A stretch of DNA of 64,000 bases from Pleionea litopenaei (GTDB lineage: Bacteria; Pseudomonadota; Gammaproteobacteria; Enterobacterales; Kangiellaceae), in the NCBI RefSeq assembly GCF_031198435.1, contig NZ_CP133548.1:124001-188000 (forward strand), in the 5' to 3' direction. The position numbers and the translations under genes are program-made. Below are positions 54,192 to 63,711 of this stretch, piece after piece; position 1 is the stretch's first letter; the number at the start of each line of letters is the position of its first letter. The notes beneath the pieces were generated by a model, which did not search any database, was not told where the DNA came from, and saw only the letters and a list, made by a program, of their open reading frames with translations.

Positions 54192-54220
54192 AGTCGACTA
54201 GCAGTGATGACTAGTCGACT
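54192..54220. repeat. 10-base inverted repeat after the QLNLF protein gene
   Basis: AGTCGACTAG (54192-54201) and CTAGTCGACT (54211-54220) are perfect arms with a nine-base loop. Only GTATTT follows, so termination would be weak. Further on, TTTTATTGAGCCG and TTTTATTGATCCG (54261-54273, 54287-54299) form a short direct repeat. Confidence 0.65.
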
Positions 54221-54339
54221 GTATTTAGCGGTCTTCGTTAAGATAGAAACAATTAACCGTTTTTATTGAGCCGTTAATTATCCGCTTTTATTGATCCGCT
54301 ATGAATTAAACGGTAACACTTAACGATCGTACCCTTGAT

Positions 54340-55101
54340 TTACTGTAAGCGGCATGCGCCATCGAGTCGAATAACACTGCCATTTAGCATGGGGTTTTCA
54401 AAGATATGCTGAACGGTAGCTGCAAACTCTTGCGGTGTTCCAAATCGTGATGGGAAGGGGACACTGTCGTACAGTGCTTGACGAATCTCATCGGTAACTC
54501 CATCCATCATCGGAGTTTCGAATATTCCAGGTGCGATGGCCATAGCGCGAATGCCTGACTTCGCGAACTCTCTTGCCAGAGGTAAGATCATTCCTACCAG
54601 CGCCGATTTCGTTGCAGAATAGGCAACTTGACCAAATTGACCTTCGAATGCCGCAATTGACGCCGTATGAATGATCACGCCACGTTCGCCAGTTTCAGCG
54701 GCCTCATTTTCTTGCATATGCTTTGCGGCTTCACGAGTCAATAAGAATGAACCAACTAGATTAATATCAACCACTTTTTGGAAGAACTCGACTGGCATCG
54801 GGCCTTTTTTACTGATAACTCGACCATTACCAAGAACGCCTGCGCATCCGACAGCAAGGTTTATTCCACCGAAGGCTTTCGCAGCTGTATCGCAGGCGGC
54901 TACTACATCAGCTTCATTGCTGATATCTGTTCGAACAAATAGGGCTCGTTCTCCCAGTGAGTTTGCATAGGCTTGGCCTTGTTCTTCATTAATATCGAGA
55001 AGGGCAACCTGTCCGCCAGCTGCAACGATCCCTTTCGCAATACCAGCTCCGAGACCTGAGGCGCCGCCACTGACGACGGCTTTTGCATTCGCAAAGTTCA
55101 T
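54340..55101 (-). CDS. SDR-family 3-hydroxyacyl-CoA dehydrogenase-like oxidoreductase
   Basis: A 253-residue short-chain dehydrogenase. The nucleotide motif is SGGASGLGAG, the Asp after strand two (ALLDINEE) favours NAD, and the catalytic Ser and YxxxK are in IIHTASIAAFEGQ and VAYSATKSALVG. The sequence resembles type II 3-hydroxyacyl-CoA dehydrogenases (HSD17B10-like), including the AIAPGIFETPMMDG loop and C-terminal GSVIRLDGACRLQ. The ATG at 55101 is chosen because GGAG (55110-55107) is five bases upstream; a GTG at 55107 overlaps that site. It may serve beta-oxidation or branched-chain catabolism. Confidence 0.88.
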   Translation of the reverse strand: MNFANAKAVVSGGASGLGAGIAKGIVAAGGQVALLDINEEQGQAYANSLGERALFVRTDISNEADVVAACDTAAKAFGGINLAVGCAGVLGNGRVISKKGPMPVEFFQKVVDINLVGSFLLTREAAKHMQENEAAETGERGVIIHTASIAAFEGQFGQVAYSATKSALVGMILPLAREFAKSGIRAMAIAPGIFETPMMDGVTDEIRQALYDSVPFPSRFGTPQEFAATVQHIFENPMLNGSVIRLDGACRLQ

Positions 55102-55186
55102 AATCACTCCAGTGTTTCTGTTAGATGGTGTATTTTACCCCAGAATAAACCCCCAACAAAACCCATCTAGTGGCTCGGAGCACCAA

Positions 55187-56875
55187 CTAAGAAGGGTAGA
55201 GTTCAGGTAATGGTTTTTTCTTTGCGCTGGGTTTGCGTAATCGAAGGTCGTTTTCAATGACGTTAAGTTGCTTTCTCAGCAATTCATAATCTTGCCAACT
55301 TTTAGCCGATTGAGAGAATAGGGAAACTTCGAGTTGAAGCAAGCTGTCGCGCGTCTCAGAATGCTTGATAGCTTGCAGGTGATCGTTAAAGCTCTGGGTG
55401 CCTTGCAACTGATTAAACCATCGAATTAATAACTGGTAGGTTAATGATGCATTTTTATCCATTAAAGATTTCTTAATTTGTTCTTTCAATGGACTCGACA
55501 CTAAAGTCGCAGATGAGCTAGCTTGATTGCTGGTCACTGAAGAGGTTTTCTTCAATAAAGCATAGATTAAGGTTATAAACCAAAGGCCAGCGAATAAGAA
55601 GGTCAACCATTGCCAATACTCCTTTACACCTCGGGTAATGACCTGCGGCGAGTCGTTTGTTCCGGTATTGGTTTGAGGAATAGTACTGGTTGTTGTTGCT
55701 GTGCTTGTATTGCTGGTCTGATTAGGATTAGGCTTAACCGAAATTGATTGACTCGGCAAAGTCGCGGTTTCATATTGCTCTGTCTTGACGTTAAACCAGC
55801 GCACGGAAATTTCGGGTAGTTGAATGTTACCTGCCTTAGTCGGCACGACAGCAATTCGTTCAACGCGTTGACCGACGATACCTTCGCTGTTAATTTTTCT
55901 TTCCTTTTCGGCCGTATCAGGGTACCACTTAATACCGTCGACTTCTGGCAGAACTAATTCTGGAAGTTGATTTTCATGAACGCCAACGCCTTGTAAAGTG
56001 ATCGTCCAAGTACTTGGTTCGCCAACAATTTTTTCACCAATACTTGACCACCGGGAATTGATGGTTAGCGCTTGACTGGGTAGCCACAGACCAGTGTGAC
56101 CTTGAGGATAAGGTTTTACCGGAATAGACTGCTCTTCAGTCGTAATGGTTACTGGGCGAGTTCGACCCAAAATTCGGCCGTATCCGGAACTTCCGGGTTG
56201 TAACACATCGGCACTGTAAACCAGTTTAGGAATCGTTAAGTTCCCACTTTTTTGTGGAAAAATCGCAAACCGTCTTTCGAGTACCAGAAAACGGGTATTA
56301 TTGATGATTGTTTCGTATTGAGTGTCTTCGCCGACTCTCTCAACAATAGCATCTTCAATCATTAGGTTTTCGGTCAGTTTACTGTATTGAGTTTGAACTG
56401 CGCGGTATAACTTTAAGGTAAGAACCAGTTGTTCTTGTACATAGACACTCTCGGTCGACAATTCACTTTTTAGCATGATTGCTTCGAGTTTATCATCGGT
56501 ACTAAAATTATTGGTCGGTTCTTCTACCGTTACTTGAATGGGCTGTGATGATTGATTATCTAAGGTGAACGATGGAATCGTAAAAATGCCTGGCTCTTCG
56601 GCCAACAAAATAACTTTCCAACCTAATTGGATTTGCACCCTGCCATTGTAGTTAGACGATTGATGAAATTTAGTACTGCCAAGGAGTTTGATTCCATCGG
56701 GTAACGTTGATAAATCAGGTGTTTCAGTTGCATTAAAATCGGCTTCAATGGTTAAGGTGAAGGTTTCTTGAGTTCGTACATCTTTGCGGTCAAGAAACGC
56801 CTTTACGCCAGCCGAAGCATTCAAACTGATCATTGAAATAACAACGATAGCTAATAAATGAAATAACTTTTTCAT
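55187..56875 (-). CDS. batD: BatD-like protein, last gene of the Bat operon
   Basis: A 562-residue protein with a signal peptide (LLAIVVISMISLNASAG), several beta-sandwich domains (VKAFLDRKDVRTQETFTLTI starts the first) and one helix near residue 420 (YWQWLTFLFAGLWFITLIYA). BatD proteins are thought to present periplasmic domains next to BatA and BatB. The ATG at 56875 overlaps the stop of the preceding gene (TAATG). A Thr/Ser/Asn-rich linker of about 25 residues precedes the membrane helix. The operon is linked to aerotolerance and stress in other bacteria, with no proven mechanism. Confidence 0.85.
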   Translation of the reverse strand: MKKLFHLLAIVVISMISLNASAGVKAFLDRKDVRTQETFTLTIEADFNATETPDLSTLPDGIKLLGSTKFHQSSNYNGRVQIQLGWKVILLAEEPGIFTIPSFTLDNQSSQPIQVTVEEPTNNFSTDDKLEAIMLKSELSTESVYVQEQLVLTLKLYRAVQTQYSKLTENLMIEDAIVERVGEDTQYETIINNTRFLVLERRFAIFPQKSGNLTIPKLVYSADVLQPGSSGYGRILGRTRPVTITTEEQSIPVKPYPQGHTGLWLPSQALTINSRWSSIGEKIVGEPSTWTITLQGVGVHENQLPELVLPEVDGIKWYPDTAEKERKINSEGIVGQRVERIAVVPTKAGNIQLPEISVRWFNVKTEQYETATLPSQSISVKPNPNQTSNTSTATTTSTIPQTNTGTNDSPQVITRGVKEYWQWLTFLFAGLWFITLIYALLKKTSSVTSNQASSSATLVSSPLKEQIKKSLMDKNASLTYQLLIRWFNQLQGTQSFNDHLQAIKHSETRDSLLQLEVSLFSQSAKSWQDYELLRKQLNVIENDLRLRKPSAKKKPLPELYPS

Positions 56876-58599
56876 TACCAAACTTCCTTAATGTTTCGGT
56901 TTTCTCGCCCGCGACGTTTAAATTCTCTTCTCATCTTTTCTCGCAAAAGACCACCCGGGTCATCAGGAATTTTCTTTAACCATTGTTCTAGCGCTTGTTG
57001 CTTTTCTTGTTCGCTACGCTCATCTTTAAGCTCTTCTGGGCTCAGCTCTTTAGGCTCTTTGTTTTCTTGCTCTTTAGATTCTTGTTGTTCTTTCTGCTGT
57101 TGCTCTTCTTTATTTTCTTGCTGATCTTGTTGATCTTTGTTTTGTTCACTGTCTTTCTGATCTTGCTGTTCTTGAGAATCTTTATTTTGTTCGTTTTCGT
57201 CTTGTTGTTGCTGCTGTTTTAACTTCTCAAGTAACTCTTTATTAAATTTTGCATCTTCATGATCTGGATCTTGTTTAAGTACTTCTTCATAGGCTGCAAT
57301 GGCTTGGTCAAGTTCACCTTGCTTGGCTAATGTATTGCCGAGATTGTATTTGGCATCAATACCTGTTTGATTGGCGTAATACTCTTGTGCTTGGTTAAAG
57401 TCGCCAGATTTATAATGTGCAGCGGCTTTCCAATCAGGATTCTTAAACAGTTCCGCAGCGATCTGTGGCTGGTTATTGTTTAACTCCTTTTGAGCTTGTT
57501 GATCTTTGGTCATCCAGAGATCTTCCCAAAAGCCAGCGTGCGAGTAGCCAGGAAGCATTAAGCAAACACATATCGCAGGTAAGCCGAAGCTTCGTGCCGA
57601 ACGCTTAAAGCTCAGTAAAAACAGTAATAGTACAGGTATCAATACCCAGTAACCTTGATCCAGCTGATCGCGTTTACGATTACCTTCGCCTTGCTCGTTT
57701 TTATCAATGCTTTGGGTTTCGACGGATAAAATTTTGTTAATGTCACTGCTATCTGCACTTAAACGAACAATTTGAGTTGGATTCTGGTTGGCTATTTGTT
57801 GCAGAGGATAAAGTCGCAGTGCGGGCATTACAATTTGCCCCATGGAATCTTTTAAAAATCCTTGGTTGTTTGGTAGTGGAATCGGCGCTCCTTGTTCGGT
57901 AGCGGTTACCAGTATCGACAATGGATAATCGTGACCTTTGATTTCATCGATGATGTAATCGACATCTTCTTCTTCGATGCCATCGGTGATCCATACGATA
58001 TGACCGGTCGGTTTTCCTGCATTTTTTAACAGCTCAATGGCCTTATTAAAGGCAAACGCTGGCTCACTACCTAATATAGGCATAATTCCCGTGCTTAAAT
58101 CATTGACCATAGTAGAAATTGTATTGGCGTCAGAGGTTAAAGGGCTCACCACGAAAGCATCACCGGCGTAAACAATTAAACCGGTTTCACCTTCTTTGCT
58201 TTCACTGAGTAAGTCTTTCAATTTGTGTTTTGCTCGGGTAAGTCGAGAAGGTTTTATATCGACTGAGTCCATTGATAATGACAAGTCTAAAAGTACCACT
58301 CTAGCTTCTGCACTTCGATAAATAGGAATATTTTCTTTGGCAAAGCTTGGCCCTGCAATGGCGATAATTAATAGCCCTAAGGTTGTCATAAGTAGAAAGA
58401 TTTTAAAGCTAGAACGTTGGTTGCTTTGGTCTCCCTGAAGCATATATTTCAATAGATGTTGATCGATAACTTTTTGCCAACTGCTTTGACTTTTCCACTC
58501 ATAAGTTAAAAGAAAAACGATGGGGATCAGTAATAGCAGAAACCACAATAGGTTGGGTCGAATAAACGTTAGGTTTGCCAGGTCGGTTATCATATCCAT
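56875..58599 (-). CDS. batB: BatB-BatC fusion: VWA domain, TPRs and Gln/Glu-rich tail
   Basis: A 574-residue membrane protein. Two N-terminal helices (about 17-34 and 67-84) precede a von Willebrand A domain with the metal site D105-L-S-L-S109 (VVLLDLSLSM). After two more hydrophobic segments come TPRs at about 395-450 (KYNLGNTLAKQGELDQAIAA), then about 80 residues almost wholly of Gln, Glu, Lys, Asp and Asn, and a basic C-terminus. Separate BatB and BatC proteins exist in Bacteroides, so this is the fused form. AAGGA lies six bases from the ATG at 58599, and the start overlaps the batA stop. Confidence 0.88.
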   Translation of the reverse strand: MDMITDLANLTFIRPNLLWFLLLLIPIVFLLTYEWKSQSSWQKVIDQHLLKYMLQGDQSNQRSSFKIFLLMTTLGLLIIAIAGPSFAKENIPIYRSAEARVVLLDLSLSMDSVDIKPSRLTRAKHKLKDLLSESKEGETGLIVYAGDAFVVSPLTSDANTISTMVNDLSTGIMPILGSEPAFAFNKAIELLKNAGKPTGHIVWITDGIEEEDVDYIIDEIKGHDYPLSILVTATEQGAPIPLPNNQGFLKDSMGQIVMPALRLYPLQQIANQNPTQIVRLSADSSDINKILSVETQSIDKNEQGEGNRKRDQLDQGYWVLIPVLLLFLLSFKRSARSFGLPAICVCLMLPGYSHAGFWEDLWMTKDQQAQKELNNNQPQIAAELFKNPDWKAAAHYKSGDFNQAQEYYANQTGIDAKYNLGNTLAKQGELDQAIAAYEEVLKQDPDHEDAKFNKELLEKLKQQQQQDENEQNKDSQEQQDQKDSEQNKDQQDQQENKEEQQQKEQQESKEQENKEPKELSPEELKDERSEQEKQQALEQWLKKIPDDPGGLLREKMRREFKRRGRENRNIKEVW

Positions 58600-59618
58600 T
58601 GGCTTTCCTTGCGGTTGATCAAATAGCGTTTAGCCGATGTGAAAAGAATAAACAACAAGAACAGCAGAGCTGCCAATGACGCCGGAAGGTAGTACAGCTC
58701 GCTGGTAGGACGATAGACTTCACGTTCTTTTTCTATCGGCTCAAGTTTGTCGAGCTCTGCGTAGATTTTACGAAATTCTTGTTCATCGCGCGCACGGAAG
58801 TATTGTCCGCCGGTCATGTCAGCGATGGCGGTGAGTGTTTCTTCATCCAGCTCTTCTGATGGATTAACTTTTCGCTCAGTGCGAAAGAGGGTGTCTCGAA
58901 TAATCATTTCATCAGCACCCACACCGATGGTGTAGATAGTAATGCCCGCATGCTTTGCCAGTTTTGCAGCTTCAATCGGCGTTAACGCTCCCGACTTGTT
59001 TTGGCCATCGGTGAGTAATATTAAAACTCGATTTTCTGCCGGACGTTCTTTTAGACGTTTTACTGCGAGACCGATTCCGTCACCGATTGCCGTACTGGAA
59101 GAGCCCGCTAGACCAATTTCAGTTTCGAGCAACATATGACTAATGGTTTTTAAATCAAACGTTAATGGCGTTTGTAAATACGCTTTTTCGCCAAACAGAA
59201 CGAGCCCTATCCGATCGCCTTCGCGCTCTTTAATAAAGTCGGCAAGCAGATGCTTGACCACCCATAAACGAGAAACCGGTCGGCCGTTAAGTTGTAAATC
59301 GGGCGTCTCCATACTGCCTGAAATGTCGATACTGACCATCAGGTCGCGTCCTGAAGCTGGCAGTTCAACAGGTTCTCCTACCCATTGAGGTCGTGCCAAG
59401 GCGACGACTAACAGAGTCCATACCAACCACTGTAATAGTAGTGAGAGTAACCCTTTTGATGAATGAGTGGGTTGGTCTTGTTGGATGTGCTGCCAATAAT
59501 CAAACAAGCCCGATCGTAATGCCGGGCCAGCGACAGAGGAGCGCCGTGCCGATAGCAAAGTCACTAGCAAGGGAACAATGATTAAAACTAGCAAGTAAGG
59601 CCAGGCAAATTCATACAT
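58590..59618 (-). CDS. batA: BatA-like VWA-domain membrane protein
   Basis: A 342-residue protein with an N-terminal helix (YLLVLIIVPLLVTLL), a second near 60-75, a VWA domain with the complete metal site D98-I-S-G-S102 (MVSIDISGSMETPD) and a C-terminal helix (YYLPASLAALLFLLFILF). The VWA domain would face the periplasm. The ATG at 59618 overlaps the previous stop and has GGGTGA upstream; a GTG at 59627 is the alternative. It partners with the BatB-type VWA protein encoded next. Confidence 0.88.
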   Translation of the reverse strand: MYEFAWPYLLVLIIVPLLVTLLSARRSSVAGPALRSGLFDYWQHIQQDQPTHSSKGLLSLLLQWLVWTLLVVALARPQWVGEPVELPASGRDLMVSIDISGSMETPDLQLNGRPVSRLWVVKHLLADFIKEREGDRIGLVLFGEKAYLQTPLTFDLKTISHMLLETEIGLAGSSSTAIGDGIGLAVKRLKERPAENRVLILLTDGQNKSGALTPIEAAKLAKHAGITIYTIGVGADEMIIRDTLFRTERKVNPSEELDEETLTAIADMTGGQYFRARDEQEFRKIYAELDKLEPIEKEREVYRPTSELYYLPASLAALLFLLFILFTSAKRYLINRKESQWI

Positions 59619-60165
59619 TGGCTTCACCCGCTTGTTTTAGTGCGTTGACCATAGCCACTTGAGTGGCTGGCTGTTGAGTCACTCGACTCAGAGATTGAAT
59701 AAGTTGTTTTAGATCGTTTAAAAGATCTTGCCATTGCTCATTGCTGACCGAAACATTAGGGGCATAGTGAGCGTTGTTGAGTAACTTTAGCGAAGATGAA
59801 TTCAGCGTGATTTGGTTGGTTGCCGCGATGGTTTTAGCCAGTGTGAGCAATGGCATTCGAGCGGTCAGTTCTTTTGGAAAATGATTCATCGCAAAGCGTC
59901 GTAATAGATGCAATGCCTCGACCAGGTTTTCTTTGTTGCTGGACTTTGACTGCAACAACTGAAGCTGCTGCTCAGCATACGCTAAGGATGGCGATGGTCG
60001 TCTGGATCGTTTAAAAAGAATGAATAGGGTGACGATTGCACCAATAACCAACAGCATCAAAATCCACCATCCGGGAGCGAGCGGCCACCAAGAGACAGGA
60101 TCAGGCGTGTGAATATCTCTAAGCTGTGACATGAGATCATTAGAAGATGGATTCGTATTGCTCAT
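59611..60165 (-). CDS. DUF4381 family membrane protein
   Basis: A 184-residue protein with one helix near residues 28-50 (PGWWILMLLVIGAIVTLFIL) preceded by the typical DIHTPDPVSWWPLAPGWW. The cytoplasmic helical part contains LLQSKSSNKENLVEALHLLR and FAMNHFPKELTARM. DUF4381 proteins are constant members of MoxR-Bat operons, between the DUF58 and VWA genes, as here. It overlaps both neighbours by a few bases. Confidence 0.85.
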   Translation of the reverse strand: MSNTNPSSNDLMSQLRDIHTPDPVSWWPLAPGWWILMLLVIGAIVTLFILFKRSRRPSPSLAYAEQQLQLLQSKSSNKENLVEALHLLRRFAMNHFPKELTARMPLLTLAKTIAATNQITLNSSSLKLLNNAHYAPNVSVSNEQWQDLLNDLKQLIQSLSRVTQQPATQVAMVNALKQAGEANV

Positions 60166-61148
60166 CGTCGCAATCCTTGGCCATCGCTAAGGCTCAATCG
60201 TTGGGTTAGATTTTCGTTGGTCGCTAATTGATGATGCTTCATTCGGTGTTTAAGTGCGATAGCATCCATGTGTTGTACTTTTTCACTAAAAAGACGTTGG
60301 TACTCCTCACGTGTTTGTGAAGACTCCGTGTTTAAAATGGTTCTTTTTGATCCGTTGGTGATCGGATACAGACCTGCAGGAGGTAATTGCTGCTCGAGAG
60401 GATCAAACAGAGTAATTAAGTTGATGTCGTTGTGTTGAGCTAAGCGAACGAGATGGTGTTCGCTTTCATCGTTAAATTGTAAAAAGTCACTGAGCACAAA
60501 AACGAGACTGCCTGGCTTAATGAGGTGTCTCGCTCGTTTGAGTGTCACTGCAATTGGCGACGCTGAAGAGGATGATGCTTTATTTTCATCCACTTTGAGC
60601 TGCTCAGCATGGCTTAAGACAATGTCATTTAAAATTCGTAAGGTGTTTTTTCGCGAACTCGCCGGCTTAAACTCTTGGTGACGAAAATCATTAAACAATA
60701 GCGCCCCAAAGCGGTTACCGTCGCCTAAGGTTTTCCACATAATGGTGGCTGCGAGTTTGGCTGCTTGAACGCTCTTGAACTGAACTTTAGAACCAAACAT
60801 CATGCTGTGAGTTTGGTCGAGCAATACAAAAACAGGTCGCTCACGTTCTTCGCGAAATATTTTTGTGTGAGCGTCTCCCGTTCGAGCAGTTACCCGCCAG
60901 TCGATAGAACGAATATCGTCGCCTTGCTGATAAGGTCGAGCTTCGTCAAAATCCATTCCGCGACCTTTATAATAAGAGATGAACCCACCGAGCAAATGCG
61001 TTTTAACTTTTTGCATGGTGGGAAGCTTCAAATTGTCGGCCATTCGCTTACATTCGAGAAGTTCAGCTAAAGACAGCTCTACGCCCATTTGATGTGGACG
61101 ATCACTGAAGTGCTTCGCAGGATTACTTTTTCGCCAGTGCTGGTTCAT
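60162..61148 (-). CDS. DUF58 family protein
   Basis: A 328-residue cytoplasmic protein with the DUF58 core RPYQQGDDIRSIDWRVTART and a VWA-like fold whose metal motif is D111-Q-T-H-S115 instead of DxSxS. Further signatures are FGALLFNDF and SLVFVLSDFLQFND. DUF58 proteins act with MoxR ATPases, probably as adaptors. It starts 25 bases after the moxR-type gene and overlaps the DUF4381 gene by four bases. Confidence 0.88.
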   Translation of the reverse strand: MNQHWRKSNPAKHFSDRPHQMGVELSLAELLECKRMADNLKLPTMQKVKTHLLGGFISYYKGRGMDFDEARPYQQGDDIRSIDWRVTARTGDAHTKIFREERERPVFVLLDQTHSMMFGSKVQFKSVQAAKLAATIMWKTLGDGNRFGALLFNDFRHQEFKPASSRKNTLRILNDIVLSHAEQLKVDENKASSSSASPIAVTLKRARHLIKPGSLVFVLSDFLQFNDESEHHLVRLAQHNDINLITLFDPLEQQLPPAGLYPITNGSKRTILNTESSQTREEYQRLFSEKVQHMDAIALKHRMKHHQLATNENLTQRLSLSDGQGLRR

Positions 61149-61172
61149 GAGCGAGTCACAAGTTGGCTAGGG

Positions 61173-62138
61173 TTATGCAACGGAAACAACCGATAACAAG
61201 CGCTCAATGATTTGATCGCTAGTCACTCCCTCTGCCTCAGCTTCATAGCTGAGTAATATTCGATGCCGAAGCACTTCATGCGCGATGGCTTGTACATGTT
61301 CCGGCGTCACAAATTCACTTTCTTTTAACCAAGCATAGGCGCGAGCACATCGGTCTAAGGAAATAGTTGCTCGAGGACTTCCTCCAAAATCAATCCAGCG
61401 AGCTAACTGCGCATCGAATTTTTCTGGTTGTCGTGTGGCAATAACCAGTTGAACGATGTATTGCTCAACCTCGTCAGCCATGTAGATATCTAATACTTGA
61501 TCGCGAGCGGCGAACAAAGCTTCAGTGGTCAATTCCTCATCGGGTTGTTTTAATTTTGCTTGATGATGCGACTCAGCTCGAGAGAGCTTTAAAATCTCTG
61601 ATTCGGCTTTAGCGTCGGGGTAATCAACCAAAATATGCATTAGGAACCGATCAAGCTGTGCTTCGGGTAAAGGGTAGGTGCCTTCTTGTTCGATTGGATT
61701 CTGAGTCGCCATAACCATAAATAGCGGAGGCAATGGATACGAACTGCCGCCAACCGTAATTTGTCGCTCAGCCATTGCTTCCAGAAGCGCTGACTGTACT
61801 TTAGCGGGCGCGCGATTGATTTCATCGGCAAGCACTAGGTTATGGAAAATAGGACCTTTTTGAAACTCGAAGGTGCCGGTTTGTGGCCGGAAAATATCGG
61901 TGCCCGTAAGATCCGCTGGAAGTAGGTCTGGGGTAAACTGAATGCGGTGAAATTCCCCCTCGATGCCGCGAGCGAGTTCTTTAATTGCCCGGGTCTTAGC
62001 GAGTCCAGGAGCGCCCTCAACCAATAGGTGACCATCGGCTAACAATGCGATGATGATCTTTTCTATCAGTGCTTCTTGCCCGACGATGCGCTGTTGAAGG
62101 AATTTTTGCAGCTGAATGATTGCAGTTCTTACGTCCAT
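61173..62138 (-). CDS. MoxR-type AAA+ ATPase
   Basis: A 321-residue AAA+ ATPase and first gene of the Bat operon. Walker A is GAPGLAKT (42-49), Walker B LVLADE (101-106), sensor 1 is in MVMATQNPIEQEG, and the MoxR-specific GTYPLPEAQLDRF follows. MoxR proteins act as chaperones for metal insertion or complex assembly, probably on the VWA partners. The ATG at 62138 is chosen because AAGGG lies close upstream; a GTG at 62174 would add 12 residues. Confidence 0.92.
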   Translation of the reverse strand: MDVRTAIIQLQKFLQQRIVGQEALIEKIIIALLADGHLLVEGAPGLAKTRAIKELARGIEGEFHRIQFTPDLLPADLTGTDIFRPQTGTFEFQKGPIFHNLVLADEINRAPAKVQSALLEAMAERQITVGGSSYPLPPLFMVMATQNPIEQEGTYPLPEAQLDRFLMHILVDYPDAKAESEILKLSRAESHHQAKLKQPDEELTTEALFAARDQVLDIYMADEVEQYIVQLVIATRQPEKFDAQLARWIDFGGSPRATISLDRCARAYAWLKESEFVTPEHVQAIAHEVLRHRILLSYEAEAEGVTSDQIIERLLSVVSVA

Positions 62139-62305
62139 AAGCCCTTTTAAACGAGTGAGTCCAGTAGTGCGCACAGTTGTAACGAAATGACTGACAAAAT
62201 GCTAGTGTTTTTATGGGGTTATTGATTTCAAATTGCAACAAATTACAACATTTCACCGACTTCGCAGCTTGAGTTATTCGGTAAACGATTATTTAAAACA
62301 CTTGT

Positions 62306-62334
62306 TTGAAAGTGTCGCCGAAATGCAGTAGAGT
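62306..62334 (+). promoter_or_regulatory. Candidate promoter of fadIJ
   Basis: TTGAAA (62306-62311) and TAGAGT (62329-62334) are separated by exactly 17 bases, 40 bases before the fadI start. No FadR-like palindrome is seen here. Confidence 0.4.
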
Positions 62335-62373
62335 CTACACTTTCCTCCTAATTTCAACTTGAGACTACTAAAA

Positions 62374-63711
62374 ATGTCAAAGCAAACTGAATCTAATTCC
62401 ACTCAGAAAGGTGGCGCTGTACTAGGCTCTAAGCCAGAGCGGGTGGCCATTGTGGCAGGATTAAGAACGCCTTTCGCCCGTCAACTGACTCATTACCGCA
62501 CTCAAAATCCGGTCGATTTGGGGAAATTAGTGGTTAATGAAATGCTTGCGCGTACCGAGATAGATCCCAGTCTGATTGACCAAGTGGTTTTTGGTCAGGT
62601 GCTCGCAATGACGGACGCACCCAATATTGCTCGAGAAATTGTCTTAGGAACGGGCATGAACGTCCACACCGATGCCTATTCGGTGTCGCGAGCCTGTGCA
62701 ACCAGCTTTCAGTCAGCCGTCAGTGTCGCAGAATCAATTATGGCAGGTAGTGTGTCGGTAGGTATTGCGGGTGGAGCAGATAGTTCATCTGTTGTTCCAA
62801 TCGGAATTTCAAAGAAACTTGCCGCGATTTTGATGGACTTAAGCAAAGCGAGAACCATGGGTCAGCGTTTAAAGTTGATTGCAAAAATTCGCCCAAAAGA
62901 TCTTGCACCCGTCCCTCCGGCGGTGAAAGAGTATTCAACCGGCCTGACCATGGGAGAGAATGCTGAACAAATGGCACGAGATCATGGCATTAGCCGTGAA
63001 GAACAAGATGCATTGGCACATCGCTCGCACACACTCGCGGCACAAGCGTGGAATGATGGAAAGCTCGATGATGAAGTTATGACGGCGTATGTACAGCCGT
63101 TCAAAGAAGCCTTGCGCATTGATAACAACATTCGTTTTAACTCAACGTTAGAAGGTTACGCAAAACTTCGTCCTGCATTTGATCGTAAACACGGTACATT
63201 AACCGCAGCCAATAGTACGCCGTTAACCGATGGTGCAGCGGCTTTGATGTTAATGAGTGAAAGTCGAGCAAAAGAGTTGGGCCTAGAAATTAAAGGTTTC
63301 ATCAAGAGTTATGCTTTCGCGGCAATTGATGCAACCTGCGACATGTTGATGGGGCCGTCATATGCGACACCATTAGCGTTAGATAGAGCAGGAATGACCT
63401 TAAATGACCTCGATTTGATCGAAATGCACGAAGCCTTCGCTGCTCAGGCTTTGTGTAATGTAAAAGCTTTTGCATCAAAAGAATTTGCAAAAGATAAATT
63501 GAACCGAAGCTCTGCGATAGGTGAAATCGATATGGATAAATTTAATGTCTTAGGCGGCTCATTGGCTTATGGACACCCATTTGCGGCAACGGGCGCTCGA
63601 CTAATCACGCAAATGCTCAACGAATTGAAACGTCGAGGTGGTGGAACGGCATTAACAACTGCCTGCGCGGCAGGTGGTTTAGGTGCTGCAATGATTTTGG
63701 AGGTTGAATAA
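62374..63711 (+). CDS. fadI: 3-ketoacyl-CoA thiolase FadI
   Basis: A 445-residue thiolase, the beta subunit of the FadIJ beta-oxidation complex. The acyl-accepting Cys is Cys108 in [13 protein letters not shown]. The second His and Cys are in [14 protein letters not shown] and [13 protein letters not shown]. Length and the N-terminal [18 protein letters not shown] favour FadI over FadA. The ATG at 62374 is preferred to a TTG at 62359. The stop overlaps the fadJ start in TAATG. The acyl-CoA dehydrogenase at 18693-20471 may supply the preceding oxidation step. Confidence 0.92.
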   Translation: MSKQTESNSTQKGGAVLGSKPERVAIVAGLRTPFARQLTHYRTQNPVDLGKLVVNEMLARTEIDPSLIDQVVFGQVLAMTDAPNIAREIVLGTGMNVHTDAYSVSRACATSFQSAVSVAESIMAGSVSVGIAGGADSSSVVPIGISKKLAAILMDLSKARTMGQRLKLIAKIRPKDLAPVPPAVKEYSTGLTMGENAEQMARDHGISREEQDALAHRSHTLAAQAWNDGKLDDEVMTAYVQPFKEALRIDNNIRFNSTLEGYAKLRPAFDRKHGTLTAANSTPLTDGAAALMLMSESRAKELGLEIKGFIKSYAFAAIDATCDMLMGPSYATPLALDRAGMTLNDLDLIEMHEAFAAQALCNVKAFASKEFAKDKLNRSSAIGEIDMDKFNVLGGSLAYGHPFAATGARLITQMLNELKRRGGGTALTTACAAGGLGAAMILEVE

